Origin: Noviherbaspirillum sedimenti
GTDB taxonomy: Bacteria > Pseudomonadota > Gammaproteobacteria > Burkholderiales > Burkholderiaceae_D
NCBI RefSeq assembly: GCF_003590835.1
Contig: NZ_QYUQ01000002.1
Location: 1,364,001 to 1,428,000, forward strand
Direction: 5' to 3'
Length of the DNA stretch: 64,000 nt
How positions within the stretch are numbered: position 1 is the stretch's first letter; each line of letters starts with the position of its first letter. Shown here piece by piece: positions 41,926 through 52,233 of the stretch. The notes under the pieces were generated by a model. The model made no database searches. It worked only from the letters and a program-made list of their open reading frames with translations, and was not told where the DNA came from. Both the position numbers and the translations under genes were made by a program.

Positions 41926-42954
41926 CTAGCCTCCCCTCACGCAAGAGCCGCTGCCGGGTAATGCTGCGGCATGCAGGGAAGATGGATTTTGATATTTTTC
42001 TACCAGACTGTCCGATTCCGGAAAATCTCCCATACAACTCGATTGCATGCCGTATTTTTGAGCCAATGTGCAGTAATGCTGCAACAGTGATTCCAGAAGC
42101 GCCAGATTCTGGTCTGTATTTACGCCGAAATTATGAGGGTGCCACCACAAATGAAAAATGCCGCCGGTACGCGCCGCCGCGCTCATGCTTTGTTTCAACC
42201 TGAGCAAACGCATGGGCGCCAGGGCACGATGCCGTTCAGACCAGGGGTATAGAAACAGACTGGCAGGCAAATTCATCAGTTCGCCGCGGCGTTCGATATG
42301 CTCGACACGCTTGCCGCTCAAGGGCACGCAGGAATCCGCCAGTCTTACGGCGCGCCCGGCAAGCCTCCCAGCAACAGCATCGCCATTGCGATACAGCCAA
42401 TGACCGGCGTTCCCCCGATAGACCTGAATCCCGGCGTCTGGCAACACGGCCAGGAATTTTTCGACAATCTGGTTTCTTGGGAATACCAGGCTGCGGTAGT
42501 GCACTCCCATGTCAGCGGCAATCATCCTGGCGCAATCCAGATCCGCGGAAAACTGTTCCGGGGTTGCGCCAGCCTCATTACAATAAAAATGACTGTAAGT
42601 ATGTGTCGCCACTTCCTGGCCTGGGGTGCCGAGTATTTGTTCAACCAGCGAGCGGGCGAAAAACAAGTCTGGCTGTTCCCGGACCAGCTTATCCATGGTG
42701 TAAGGGGAGATCTTCTGGCGTATATATCCTGGCAATATCGATGGCCTGATTTCGCGCCACTCCTTGTAATGCCGGCACATCACCATGCCGACCGTAGCCC
42801 AGCTCACACGTATCCCGTATTGGCGGAATAGCGCAAGCATTCTGGGAATCGCCCGCCATTCTCCCAGCACATTGGCGCCGTAACTGGCGAACGAATGCGC
42901 ATGACCAACGCCCCAAAAGAGCTCGAAGTCCAGGGAAATGACAAGTCTGGACAT
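41926..42954 (-). CDS. Polysaccharide deacetylase-type (NodB-like) protein
   Basis: A 342-residue protein of carbohydrate esterase family 4. 'VISLDFELFWG' carries the first Asp (here with Glu rather than the usual second Asp), 'HTYSHF' provides the HxxxH zinc motif around residue 115-120, and 'VFPRNQIV' the third motif. 'FHLWWHPHNFGVN' near residue 275 is the C-terminal His motif. Probably N-deacetylates a HexNAc of the polymer or an intermediate, but no export signal is visible, so it may act in the cytoplasm. ATG at 42954 preferred over TTG at 42960; the ribosome-binding site is weak. Gap of 52 bases from the upstream gene. Confidence 0.82.
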   Translation of the reverse strand: MSRLVISLDFELFWGVGHAHSFASYGANVLGEWRAIPRMLALFRQYGIRVSWATVGMVMCRHYKEWREIRPSILPGYIRQKISPYTMDKLVREQPDLFFARSLVEQILGTPGQEVATHTYSHFYCNEAGATPEQFSADLDCARMIAADMGVHYRSLVFPRNQIVEKFLAVLPDAGIQVYRGNAGHWLYRNGDAVAGRLAGRAVRLADSCVPLSGKRVEHIERRGELMNLPASLFLYPWSERHRALAPMRLLRLKQSMSAAARTGGIFHLWWHPHNFGVNTDQNLALLESLLQHYCTLAQKYGMQSSCMGDFPESDSLVEKYQNPSSLHAAALPGSGSCVRGG

Positions 42955-43006
42955 AATCAATTATGCAAACCAGAAAAAGCGCATTGACCGCAACGCGAGA
43001 CGACCG

Positions 43007-44110
43007 TCATTGGATTGCTCCCACTCGTTTGAACAAACGGTCCCATAAACTCATCACATGCGCATGGCTGAATCGTCTGCGCACCGAGTCACGGGCTTGA
43101 TTTCCCAGACAACGTCGCAACTGAGCGTCGCCCATCATTTTTGTCATTGCAGCGGCCAATGCCTGATAGTCATTCAGCGGCACCAGCAGGGCGTCCTGGC
43201 CATCGCGCGTGATTTCACGGGGGCCGCTGGGGCAATCGAAAACAATGCATGGCAAGCCTATCCCCATGGCCTCAAGCAAGGCATTGGGAAAGCCTTCGTA
43301 CTGCGAAAGCATCACAAATGCGTCTGCGCATGCCATGACTTCCCATGGACGGCTGGTAGGCCCTTTCAGGAACACCCGCGTATGCAATCCTGCGCTCTCG
43401 ATATGCTGTTCAAGCGCCATCATCAACGGCCCATCGCCGTAAATATGCAAATCCCAGTCATGGAATTCCGGGGCTGCTGCGGAAAACGCATCCAGCAATT
43501 TATCGACCTGCTTCTCTGACGCAAGACGTCCCAGACTCAGTAAAATTTTTCTTTGGCTTTCCGGTGTTTTCCTATAACTGGCAATCTCCTGCGGCAACGC
43601 ATTCGGTATCGTGCACACTGCCTTTACACCGGGACAAAGCCGTCTGAAGATGTCAGCAACGCTTTCCGTCTGCACCGTTAACATATCGGCAAATCGATAG
43701 GTGAATCTGCGCAGCAAGTTCAGCCAATGAAACCGCGGAAAAACCGCCGGATATGACCTTTCACAGATAATTACCGGAACCCCCAGGAAAGCGGTGGAAA
43801 GTATGGTGGCCACATTGACATTCGGCAGAAACGAGACGATGACGTCTGCCGACCTCTGCGAGACAAGTTGCCGCAAGGCGTAAAGCCGCTGTGTGTAACT
43901 CAGTATGCTGATCTTCTTGACTCCCACAATATTGGCTAGATAGATCACCTCAGTAGCCTCGGATATTTGATAAAACTGCTTTCCCGTGCCTGAGAATGTC
44001 AGGATCAATGTGACACTGTCTCCGCGCCGCGCGAGATCATTGCAAAGGTTGGCAACGACGCGCTCGGTGCCACCGAGGGCTAGTGAACTTGTGAGTAGAA
44101 TTATTTTCAT
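43007..44110 (-). CDS. GT4 glycosyltransferase
   Basis: A 367-residue GT4 enzyme. 'IILLTSSLALGGTERVVANLCNDLARRGDSVTLI' is the acceptor-binding start; 'LSQYEGFPNALLEAMGIGLPCIVFDCPSGPREI' the donor site. The FDCPSGP segment is shared with GalNAc transferases of the PglH/PglJ type. Membrane-peripheral, lipid-linked repeat-unit assembly. Overlaps the Wzy-like gene by 4 bases (ATGA), so translation is coupled. A probable paralogue of the GT4 gene at 45420-46592. Confidence 0.88.
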   Translation of the reverse strand: MKIILLTSSLALGGTERVVANLCNDLARRGDSVTLILTFSGTGKQFYQISEATEVIYLANIVGVKKISILSYTQRLYALRQLVSQRSADVIVSFLPNVNVATILSTAFLGVPVIICERSYPAVFPRFHWLNLLRRFTYRFADMLTVQTESVADIFRRLCPGVKAVCTIPNALPQEIASYRKTPESQRKILLSLGRLASEKQVDKLLDAFSAAAPEFHDWDLHIYGDGPLMMALEQHIESAGLHTRVFLKGPTSRPWEVMACADAFVMLSQYEGFPNALLEAMGIGLPCIVFDCPSGPREITRDGQDALLVPLNDYQALAAAMTKMMGDAQLRRCLGNQARDSVRRRFSHAHVMSLWDRLFKRVGAIQ

Positions 44111-45423
44111 GCCATCCTTGTTCCTGGCACCGGTGCGCCGCTTTTTCTTACGGACGCCAGTGCGAAGGTGGCAAGCCAGTACGATGCGGAATCCAGCATC
44201 TGGTGAGTGAACATTGACATAAAAACGAACAGAAAAACAATTGCCAACTGCAAGCTTTTATTCTGAAAAAAATCTCCCTTCCATAAAAGTATGACCATCC
44301 ATACCCACAAGCCGATGCCAAGAATTCCATATTCAGCCGCCATCAGAAGCAGCTGGTTATGCGTACTTCCTCTGTGCGACCAGAAATAAGTGGCGCCAGC
44401 GCCGGCGCCAAAGACTGGATTTTGCAAGAATAGATCCCAGCCTGCCCTGATAACTTCCGCCCGCTCCTGAGAACTATCATCATTCAGCTTTGCATTCGAA
44501 AAAAAGTCCAGTCTGGCCTGGATATTGGAAAAAGATCCTTCAAAGTCCTGACGATTGCCAAGATAGTTTTCAAAAGTGCCTAAGGACAATAAGAATATCC
44601 CCAGCACAATTGCCGTAACGAAAATTGCAGATTTTGGCAATATTCGTTTGGCAATCAACAGCGGCCATAGCAGTACCCAGGCAATCATCGCAGAACGAGT
44701 AAACGTCGTAAGAACTCCGGCTCCCAACAAGATAAAAAGCGGCATTCGATACTTCGCTTTGGTCGCCTCGCAGCTAAATAGAAAAACCAAGAGAACAGCC
44801 TCTGCAGCCATCGTAGGATTAATGAACATTGCTGCAGCTCGTCCCAGCACCGCACCATCGGTGCCAATAGGGTATAGAAGCCCCGGATTTATAAAATCCA
44901 AAATAATGGCAGATGGCAATAAAACAGCCAGAATGATGAAAGTGCGGAGATAGGAATTTTTGTCGCTTACAAAAGCGGAAAAGCCGAGAAAAATGGCGAA
45001 AACGATGTATTGAATGCGGGTAAGAATCAGGGCATTCTTTGGTTCCATGTAACTGCTATTCAGAGAATTTTCGCCAATGCTGCTATCGATGGAAGATCCT
45101 GCAAGATGAATAATATTAAGAATGACTAGCACCAAAGCCCATAGCACGAACGGCGACAAAAAATAGGCGCCCAATGCCCTGAAGTTAGTAATGAACAATG
45201 GCGCGATGAGTAAAAATAAACCGAAAAAGAAAAATTTTGGCAACAAACTCGGTTGCAAAACATATGCGTATATCGGCAGGTTCGAATAGATGACGCCAAC
45301 GGCTCCAGCTAGTACTATGGTTTGATACCAACTCAAAAAACCATTTCTGGTTTTATTTGGCACTACACCGGCATCATCAACTGTCGGATATGAAGCAGAA
45401 CGAGTAACGAACTCGGAACTCAT
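44107..45423 (-). CDS. O-antigen polymerase/ligase-like membrane protein (Wzy/WaaL family)
   Basis: A 438-residue integral membrane protein with about 11-12 hydrophobic segments and one long periplasmic loop near residues 290-370. 'RAEVIRAGWDLFLQNPVFGAGAGATYFWSHRGSTHNQLLLMAAEYGILGIGLW' matches the Wzy_C/WaaL domain (G-x-G-A-x-x-x-F ... HN). In the locus it would polymerise lipid-linked repeat units in the periplasm (Wzy). Both ends overlap neighbouring genes by 4 bases. The start is at ATG 45423. Identity as polymerase, rather than ligase, follows from the presence of a Wzc-like partner. Confidence 0.82.
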   Translation of the reverse strand: MSSEFVTRSASYPTVDDAGVVPNKTRNGFLSWYQTIVLAGAVGVIYSNLPIYAYVLQPSLLPKFFFFGLFLLIAPLFITNFRALGAYFLSPFVLWALVLVILNIIHLAGSSIDSSIGENSLNSSYMEPKNALILTRIQYIVFAIFLGFSAFVSDKNSYLRTFIILAVLLPSAIILDFINPGLLYPIGTDGAVLGRAAAMFINPTMAAEAVLLVFLFSCEATKAKYRMPLFILLGAGVLTTFTRSAMIAWVLLWPLLIAKRILPKSAIFVTAIVLGIFLLSLGTFENYLGNRQDFEGSFSNIQARLDFFSNAKLNDDSSQERAEVIRAGWDLFLQNPVFGAGAGATYFWSHRGSTHNQLLLMAAEYGILGIGLWVWMVILLWKGDFFQNKSLQLAIVFLFVFMSMFTHQMLDSASYWLATFALASVRKSGAPVPGTRMA

Positions 45424-46592
45424 GAGTTGGTCCTTTTATTCGCCATATCGACATGATTCACTTCCGATACGAACCCCGCACCGGAGAGCTTGTTGAATAA
45501 ACTCTCCCACATGTCCGCTATCTTCACGAGTGAAAAGCGTTCTCTGACGTCATTAGCCCGGGAGGCCAACTCTTGTCTTAGCTGGCTGTCGCGCATCACA
45601 CGCTCCAGCATGGCTTGCAACTCCACGGCATTTCCTACAGGGACAAGAAACCCATCCACGCCATGGCGAATAATATCCCGTGGGCCAGTGTCACAATCGA
45701 AGCTAACTGCTGGGACGCCATAAGCAAGCGCCTCGGCAAGCACATTGGGAAAGCCCTCAAAGCGTGAACTCATCACATACAGATCTGCTCGTGAGTACCA
45801 CTGCCCAACATTGCCAGCGATTCCCGGCATAAAAATACGGGCTCCCAACATTGCGTCCCGAATCCTCGATTCCAGCATCTCGCGATCAGGGCCCTCGCCA
45901 AGTATCACGAGATCCCAATCCGGATGTTTTGGCGCGATCTTAGAAAATACGTCTATCAGCACTTCGAAGTTTTTTTGTTTGCTCAACCGACCAACTGCCA
46001 ACAGAATTTTTCGTTCGGGCAGACAAATCGTGTCCGGTTCTATTTTTGGCGGCTTGTCGGGCAGTGGCCAGCAAGCAGCATTGGGAATAACTGGAACGCA
46101 TCTCGCGGAAGTATGCACTTTGATCCACTCGGCGCACTCCTGTGTCAAAGCAACGACGGCGGATAACCTACCGTACATCCTGCGGCGTAACGATTCCCAC
46201 ATCCTCCCTAACGGCAAATGTGGCGGATAACAGTGTTCCGTACCAATGGTGCATAAACCGGTAATCCCCATACTGGCGAACGCCAGAAGCACATTAGGTG
46301 TGCTCATCAAGGACATGATCACTTTCGGGCGCAACTGTTTTATTGCTTTTCGCAGCGCCATTACGCGCTGGACATTCTGTAGCAACGCATCCATAAAATG
46401 CGTGCTGTCATCCAATAGATTTAGCGAAACCCGTCTAACCGCTGGATGCAATGGATAAAAATCAAGGCTTTTGGAACCAAGCGTGACGATCGTAATATCC
46501 CACTGCTTGCATGCCCAATAGTTTGCAAGCGTGGCGGCGACCCGTTCTGCTCCGCCGCCCGCAAGGTTATTAATAAAAATGACGAGCCTCAT
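45420..46592 (-). CDS. GT4 glycosyltransferase
   Basis: A 390-residue GT4 enzyme: 'MRLVIFINNLAGGGAERVAATLANYW' is the typical N-terminus; 'YVMSSRFEGFPNVLAEALAYGVPAVSFDCDTGPRDIIRHGVDG' the donor motif. The start at ATG 46592 is firm because GGAGG lies 6 bases ahead (CGGAGGAACTG). A longer frame reaching 46829 or an ATG at 46682 overlapping the flippase stop would add residues without family similarity. Similar to the GT4 at 43007-44110, suggesting two related transfers, perhaps of GalNAc-type residues. Confidence 0.87.
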   Translation of the reverse strand: MRLVIFINNLAGGGAERVAATLANYWACKQWDITIVTLGSKSLDFYPLHPAVRRVSLNLLDDSTHFMDALLQNVQRVMALRKAIKQLRPKVIMSLMSTPNVLLAFASMGITGLCTIGTEHCYPPHLPLGRMWESLRRRMYGRLSAVVALTQECAEWIKVHTSARCVPVIPNAACWPLPDKPPKIEPDTICLPERKILLAVGRLSKQKNFEVLIDVFSKIAPKHPDWDLVILGEGPDREMLESRIRDAMLGARIFMPGIAGNVGQWYSRADLYVMSSRFEGFPNVLAEALAYGVPAVSFDCDTGPRDIIRHGVDGFLVPVGNAVELQAMLERVMRDSQLRQELASRANDVRERFSLVKIADMWESLFNKLSGAGFVSEVNHVDMANKRTNS

Positions 46593-46678
46593 CAGTTCCT
46601 CCGGCTGATTGCATGGATACAAGGTGAAATCATTTTTTCCGATTGGAAAATTTCTCGGCTCGCTTTCTGCCAATTCGA

Positions 46679-48007
46679 TCATTTCAAATACCTTAGCGTT
46701 AGCCAAAAAAATAATGCGATAAAACCAGCCATAAAGGCTGAGGCGGCAGCTATTCCGTTGATCCCGAGATGCGGCACCAGTACTACGTTGCCAATGCTCT
46801 TGAACACTATTCCGATGACGCCGGACCAAAAGATCAATGTGTAGCGACGTTGGCTTAATGCGTAGCTGACCAAAACCGAAGAAGCGAAATAAAATGGCAA
46901 CTGCAACAAGCCATAACGAAGCACATTCGCCACAATTCTGGTATCCGTTTCTGAAAATGCGCCACGTTCAAACAATAGTTTTACCGCCCATGGTGCGAGC
47001 CAATAGCCGATCACCATTGCCCCCAAACCCAGCATAAACATCAATCGCACCCAGTAAATGGCAATCTCATGCATTCTTACTGCGCTGTTCAGTTTGGCCT
47101 GCGAAAAAACCGGCAGCGTGGCGCGGGATACTGCGATGGCAGCAAGCCCCAGGATCAGGGTAAGAATGCGATTCGCGTAACCGAGCGTGGCAATGGCACC
47201 GGTGCCCAGGTTAACAGCAAAAAACTGGTCGACAATCACCGTTAAGCTCATCATTGCCTGGCCCGCAAGCATGATTCCAAAACCTTGCCAAAACCAATGC
47301 CATTGTGAGGAGGTATAGGTAAAACTTGGCCCCTCAATCTCATTGCGCCGCGCCATTGGTATGACAAGAGTGATTAAGTGAAATACACTGCCTACCACAG
47401 TGCCCCACACAAGCGGCTCAATCTCACCACCGGAAAATACAAGAACGGCACCGGCGATAAACAATGTGGGAACGCTATCGAGCAAGGTATTGACATGTCG
47501 TCCCGCCGAAAGCATCCACGCAGTTTGAAGCGTGACAATCGATCCCAACGGCAGTAGCAGGATCAAGCCTGGAAGCGCGCGTATCGCAAGTTGTTCCGTA
47601 TTCGCAGGCAGACCGCTCCATCCAAAGTGCAGTATCGCGCCGATGACTAGAGACACAAGCAATGCCAGAACGAGTCCAAATATAAGTGCAAGCCCAAAAA
47701 GTTCCGAGCGAAAATGCGACAATTCTTCTCTGTCAAACTGACGTATCCTCGCAGACAAGGGGACGAGAACAGCAGTCAGCAGGCTGCTCCACATGCCAAG
47801 TGGCCAACCAATCAAGTTGCAAACAAACTGATACGCATCCACTTCGGCGCCAAGGCCATAACGGTAAGCTACCGCCATCTCTTTGGCTGCGCTCATCAGC
47901 TTCCCAAGAAAAACAAACATGGCAACCGACGCCATCCCTTTGAAGATGGCGAAATGGTGTGGATCTGCTGTCCTGATACGATTACCAAGTGCAATTAGAA
48001 AATTCAC
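46679..48007 (-). CDS. MurJ/MviN-type flippase (Wzx role)
   Basis: A 442-residue polytopic membrane protein (about 13-14 segments) related to MurJ/MviN: 'VAMFVFLGKLMSAAKEMAVAYRYGLGAEVDAYQFV' and 'ARIRQFDREELSHFRSELF' are typical. In a polysaccharide locus such a protein serves as the flippase that moves undecaprenyl-linked repeat units across the inner membrane, in place of the commoner Wzx. It is 71 bases after the epimerase gene and 86 bases before the next glycosyltransferase. MurJ itself normally sits elsewhere in the chromosome. Confidence 0.82.
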   Translation of the reverse strand: MNFLIALGNRIRTADPHHFAIFKGMASVAMFVFLGKLMSAAKEMAVAYRYGLGAEVDAYQFVCNLIGWPLGMWSSLLTAVLVPLSARIRQFDREELSHFRSELFGLALIFGLVLALLVSLVIGAILHFGWSGLPANTEQLAIRALPGLILLLPLGSIVTLQTAWMLSAGRHVNTLLDSVPTLFIAGAVLVFSGGEIEPLVWGTVVGSVFHLITLVIPMARRNEIEGPSFTYTSSQWHWFWQGFGIMLAGQAMMSLTVIVDQFFAVNLGTGAIATLGYANRILTLILGLAAIAVSRATLPVFSQAKLNSAVRMHEIAIYWVRLMFMLGLGAMVIGYWLAPWAVKLLFERGAFSETDTRIVANVLRYGLLQLPFYFASSVLVSYALSQRRYTLIFWSGVIGIVFKSIGNVVLVPHLGINGIAAASAFMAGFIALFFWLTLRYLK

Positions 48008-48078
48008 TCAAGCCTCTTGAATTGAATCCGTTGCATATACATAGATGCACTCATAACAATTGCAGTCTCCGTCATGAA

Positions 48079-49164
48079 TCAGATACGGGCGGAGACTGAA
48101 CTTTCACACCGACGATAAATGCGGTCTTCCCAGGCATATCCTCTCCCGCTATGCGCCACGTACCATGGCATGGCTGCCTCAAGTCCGGCATAGATATGGT
48201 ATTCAGGGGCATATCCCAGTTTCTTTACTGCCTTGCTTACATCGGCTTGCGAGTGCAGGACGTCGCCCCGGCGGAAGACGGCATACACAGGTTCTTTCGT
48301 GACCGTGATGCCATTCGCCGCCAGGATACGCGTCAAATATCCATGCAGTTGATTGAGTGTCGTAATATCGCCGACGGCCACGTTGTAAACTTCATTCAGG
48401 CAGTCTTCAGGCGCCACGGCAGCAAGCAGGTTGGCCTGCACCGCGTTCTCCACGTAACAAAAATCACGACTGGTGCCGCCGTCACCGTTGATAGTGACTT
48501 GTTGGTCCATGATCATCGCAGCAATCCATTTTGGAATGACTGCGGCATATGCGCCATCCGGATCTTGTCGTTTTCCAAACACGTTGAAGTAACGCAATCC
48601 GATGGCCTTAAAGTTGTAACAGCGCGCAAACACCTGCGCGTACAACTCGTTGACGTATTTTGTGACGGCATACGGGGACAACGGCCTTCCGATACAGTCC
48701 TCCACCTTGGGCAATCCCGGGTGATCGCCATAAGTAGAACTCGATGCAGCGTAGACGAAAGACTTTACTCCGGCATCTCTCGATGCAATGAGCATGTTCA
48801 GGAAGCCATTAATATTGGTATCGTTCGTCGCCACCGGATTTTCGAGCGATCTCGGAACGGAACCCAATGCCGCCTGATGCAAAACATAATCAACGCCATC
48901 GACTGCCTCTTTGCAGGCGGCGCTGTCGCGGATATCGCCGTTGAAAAATTGGAAACGACCCCACTGCTTCGCGCCCACCCGCTGCTGCACTTCATCAAGG
49001 TTGCGCTGATAACCAGTCGCAAAATTATCCAGACCAATGACGTCCTGATCGAGCATCAACAGGGTCTCAAGCAAGTTTGACCCGATGAATCCGGCGCATC
49101 CCGTAACGAGCCACTTCCTTGGGTGATCGCGCAAATCGCACCGCACTTTTTCGAAATTGTTCAC
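48079..49164 (-). CDS. tviC: UDP-HexNAc 4-epimerase, TviC/WbpP type
   Basis: A 361-residue short-chain dehydrogenase/reductase of the extended type. '[19 protein letters not shown]' is the NAD-binding GxxGxxG, '[13 protein letters not shown]' plus '[14 protein letters not shown]' give the catalytic Ser and YxxxK. Length and motifs match WbpP/TviC, which epimerise UDP-GlcNAc(A) to UDP-GalNAc(A). With the downstream-encoded dehydrogenase it should generate a GalNAc uronate-type nucleotide sugar, as in Vi antigen and P. aeruginosa O6. Separated by 43 bases from tviB. Cytoplasmic. Confidence 0.88.
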   Translation of the reverse strand: MNNFEKVRCDLRDHPRKWLVTGCAGFIGSNLLETLLMLDQDVIGLDNFATGYQRNLDEVQQRVGAKQWGRFQFFNGDIRDSAACKEAVDGVDYVLHQAALGSVPRSLENPVATNDTNINGFLNMLIASRDAGVKSFVYAASSSTYGDHPGLPKVEDCIGRPLSPYAVTKYVNELYAQVFARCYNFKAIGLRYFNVFGKRQDPDGAYAAVIPKWIAAMIMDQQVTINGDGGTSRDFCYVENAVQANLLAAVAPEDCLNEVYNVAVGDITTLNQLHGYLTRILAANGITVTKEPVYAVFRRGDVLHSQADVSKAVKKLGYAPEYHIYAGLEAAMPWYVAHSGRGYAWEDRIYRRCESSVSARI

Positions 49165-49207
49165 TATTCGAATCCTTTCCTGTCTGCATGTACTGGCGGC
49201 GTTTTAG

Positions 49208-50485
49208 CTATAGCCGGATGTCGGCGTCGGCTTTCGGAAGCACGTACTTCAAGTCAAACAGCACATGGTCTTTTTTCCCGAAACGGCGCAGGCCAACTGC
49301 CCCCATCTCCTTGAACTCACGATGTCCGACCGCGAGAACGATGGCGTCGTAATGATCGTGTTTCAGAATGTCTACCGGGGTAATTCCATATTCATGTTGA
49401 GCTGCTTCAGCATTCACCCAAGGGTCATACACATCGACGTTGACGTTGTATTTTTTTAGCGCGTTAATACTGTCCATCACTTTGGTATTGCGCAAATCAG
49501 GACAGTTTTCCTTGAATGCCAGCCCCATTACCAGGACATTTGCATTTTCAATCTGGATGCAGCGCTTGAGCATTTTTTTGATAAGCTGGCCGACAACATA
49601 GCCACCCATATTGTCGTTAATGCGGCGCCCTGCCAGGATGACTTGTGGGTGATAGCCAAGCTCTTCGGCTTTATGGGTCAGGTAATATGGATCGACGCCG
49701 ATACAGTGACCTCCGACCAAACCAGGAACAAACGGCAGAAAATTCCATTTTGTTCCGGCGGCCTTCAAGACATCTTCCGTATCGATATCCATTTTTTTAA
49801 ATAAAATGGCCAGTTCATTCATGAGAGCAACATTCAGGTCGCGTTGCGTGTTCTCGATCACCTTGGCCGCTTCCGCAACTTTGATAGACGGTGCCTTGTG
49901 CGTTCCGGCCTTAATGATGCTGCCATAGAGCGCATCGACAGTGTCTGCCGTCGCGCTGGTCGAGCCAGAGGTCACCTTGACGATGCTGGTCAGGCGGTGC
50001 TGCTTATCACCGGGATTGATGCGCTCAGGACTGTATCCGACAAAAAAATCTTCGTTGAATTTCAGCCCCGATACTGACTCAATCACCGGCACGCAGTACT
50101 CTTCAGTCGCGCCCGGATATACGGTCGATTCGTATACGACAATGTCGTTTTTCTTGATCACTTTCCCCAGCGTTTCCGAGGCGCTTTTCAATGGCGTCAG
50201 ATCGGGACGATGGTGATCGTCTACCGGCGTAGGCACCGTCACAATATAGACAGTGGCTTGCCGCAGTTCTTCAATGTCCGTCGAATAAGTCAGACGTGTT
50301 GCCGCTGCCAGTTCTTCCGCATCGGCTTCCATGGTGACGTCGATTCCTTCCCGAAGTTCAGCCACCCTGCGACGATTGATATCGTATCCAAGCGTGGGGT
50401 ATTTCTTGCCGAACTCCACCGCCAGTGGCAATCCAACATACCCAAGTCCTATGATCGCAATGCGGGTATTGATAGAAATCGTCAT
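49208..50485 (-). CDS. tviB: UDP-HexNAc 6-dehydrogenase, TviB/WbpO type
   Basis: A 425-residue nucleotide-sugar dehydrogenase. '[30 protein letters not shown]' is the NAD fold, '[16 protein letters not shown]' and '[17 protein letters not shown]' are the central motifs, and '[13 protein letters not shown]' contains the catalytic Cys. The WbpO/TviB subgroup oxidises UDP-GalNAc or UDP-GlcNAc to the uronic acid. The ATG at 50485 has AAGGA 5 bases ahead; the first ATG at 50491 lies within that site. Furthest upstream of the sugar-precursor genes; the 533-base gap ahead probably holds a promoter. Confidence 0.92.
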   Translation of the reverse strand: MTISINTRIAIIGLGYVGLPLAVEFGKKYPTLGYDINRRRVAELREGIDVTMEADAEELAAATRLTYSTDIEELRQATVYIVTVPTPVDDHHRPDLTPLKSASETLGKVIKKNDIVVYESTVYPGATEEYCVPVIESVSGLKFNEDFFVGYSPERINPGDKQHRLTSIVKVTSGSTSATADTVDALYGSIIKAGTHKAPSIKVAEAAKVIENTQRDLNVALMNELAILFKKMDIDTEDVLKAAGTKWNFLPFVPGLVGGHCIGVDPYYLTHKAEELGYHPQVILAGRRINDNMGGYVVGQLIKKMLKRCIQIENANVLVMGLAFKENCPDLRNTKVMDSINALKKYNVNVDVYDPWVNAEAAQHEYGITPVDILKHDHYDAIVLAVGHREFKEMGAVGLRRFGKKDHVLFDLKYVLPKADADIRL

Positions 50486-51018
50486 ATTCATCCTTAGAAA
50501 GTCGATGTGAATTTTGTTTCAGAATTCACTGCCATGAATCTTTGCAAGTTCGTTTGCAAGTTCGCCGTCTTCGCACTCATGTTCATTCAGACACGCTTAC
50601 GCCATTGGGTTGCCGGCGAATGCCGATCACCGCTCCCAAAAATTTATCGCAACAGATTCCTTAAACAGTCTGGAATTCGTGCGCAATTCCCTATTGGATT
50701 GCTGCTGTATTTCGCAGCAGATCAACCGAAAAAGCATCTGTCATGAATGACACATCAGCTCTGTTTATGTGCCCCCATCGAAACCGGAAAACGAACCGGC
50801 GAGGGTGAAAGTACCGTCCCCCGGGTTGAATATATTTTGATAGTTAGGCCGCAGCGTGATTTGCAAAACGTCAATCGCGCGGCCTGATCGAGACAAAATT
50901 CGTCCGACAGAGGTAAATAGACAAATGATGCCTGGCACATTGCAGATTGCAGATTGCAGTCCAGTACCAAGGAACCAGGTTCGATCGAATAAACAAGTAC
51001 CGCGAGAAGATAGAACAG
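50486..51018. other. Intergenic region between the initiating transferase and tviB
   Basis: About 530 bases with no supported gene. The minus-strand frames (for example 85 codons at 50765-51022) have no family signature or ribosome-binding site. It contains a short tandem TTGCAGA repeat near 50940-50960 and must carry transcription signals for the genes to the left. No recognised riboswitch or terminator. Confidence 0.5.
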
Positions 51019-52233
51019 TCATATCGGTCGGCTACGCGGTTCCGATCGCCAACCAAAAATCACAACCGGATTCAAACAGCGTCCCCAATGTCCGCGGATC
51101 AATCTCGCATAAACCGCCATATAAGCCAGCGACTGGATCAATACCAAAGCAACGGCAACTGAAATGGTATTGCCGATGGAAATCGCCAGAAAGGTGGCGA
51201 TACCCATCCACAGGGATACAAACCATGCCACAGAGGCATTGCGGATCCAGGGATATTCCGTAGTACGTGGAATCTTCTGGCAAGCAAGGCGTCGATAGAA
51301 CAACGAATGAAGATGAAGTCGATCGGGCGCACCAACGGCAGCTCTCCGCACAATTTTTCGGCGATACATGCTGAATACCACTTCGATTACCGGATAGGCG
51401 AAGATTGCCAAGACCTGCCATGTGTTGATTTGCGGATTTCGAACGATCGTCAGCACAGCCACCTCGGCGGCCCAGAACCCGAGAAGATAGGCGCCACCGT
51501 CCCCCATAAACAAACGCCCGGTCGGGTAATTCAAAATCAGAAATCCCAGCGTTGTGCCAATTCCAGCAAGCGCAAGCTGCGTGACAAACGCGTCACCAGC
51601 CTGCCAGGAAAGAAACCCCATACCGGCCAGAACAACGACAATCGCACCGCCTGCGACACCGTTAAAACCGTCGACGATATTAATTGAATTGGTCACTCCC
51701 GCGACCGCAAACGCAGTGATTGCCAGTGAAACCGGAATCAAATGGAGCACGCCGTCAAGGCCCCAGAAATCCAGCCGAGGGAGGTGCGCCCCCAGTAGCC
51801 AGGCCGCCAGGATGGCACTGGCAAATGTCGCAATAAGCCGCATTTTTACCGAGACGTTTTTCGTCATGTCTTCGATCAGGCCAGCAAGCAAGGCTGGCGT
51901 AGCGGCCAGCAAAAGCTTGAAAATTCCGCTTTCATTTACTTGCGGAACGCCCGATGAATACCCGAAAATACCAAAAACTGATGCCACCAGAATCCCGGTC
52001 ATCAAGGCAATCCCGCCAGTTCGCGGCACCGGATTTTTATGCACCTTTTGAACACCATGAAAATCATTATCGAAGGAGTAGCGTCCATGCCAGCGCTCGG
52101 TGAAAACAATTAATACGCTAACTGTCAGGCTGGCAATCAACGCAACCCAAAACGTCATCAACATGCCAGCATCGGCCAGCCCCACCACCGCATTCTCGAG
52201 TGTGCGAGAAATCCATCCGACATTTGAAGTCAT
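51019..52233 (-). CDS. WecA/WbpL-type initiating sugar-1-phosphate transferase
   Basis: A 404-residue integral membrane protein (about 10-11 segments) of the polyprenyl-phosphate HexNAc-1-phosphate transferase family. 'VHKNPVPRTGGIALMTGI' is motif I, 'VTNSINIVDGFNGVAGG' the catalytic Asp motif, 'LFMGDGGAYLLGF' motif III and 'DRLHLHSLFYRR' the cytoplasmic HxH motif. It transfers a HexNAc-1-P to undecaprenyl phosphate to start repeat-unit synthesis. It lies next to the Wzc-like gene, though separated by 559 bases. Donor probably UDP-HexNAc, perhaps UDP-FucNAc or QuiNAc in WbpL relatives. Confidence 0.9.
   Translation of the reverse strand: MTSNVGWISRTLENAVVGLADAGMLMTFWVALIASLTVSVLIVFTERWHGRYSFDNDFHGVQKVHKNPVPRTGGIALMTGILVASVFGIFGYSSGVPQVNESGIFKLLLAATPALLAGLIEDMTKNVSVKMRLIATFASAILAAWLLGAHLPRLDFWGLDGVLHLIPVSLAITAFAVAGVTNSINIVDGFNGVAGGAIVVVLAGMGFLSWQAGDAFVTQLALAGIGTTLGFLILNYPTGRLFMGDGGAYLLGFWAAEVAVLTIVRNPQINTWQVLAIFAYPVIEVVFSMYRRKIVRRAAVGAPDRLHLHSLFYRRLACQKIPRTTEYPWIRNASVAWFVSLWMGIATFLAISIGNTISVAVALVLIQSLAYMAVYARLIRGHWGRCLNPVVIFGWRSEPRSRPI

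Noticed and set aside
50765..51022. 85-codon minus-strand frame in the gap before tviB
   Set aside because: It overlaps the end of the initiating transferase gene only by a few bases, has no ribosome-binding site and no known motif.
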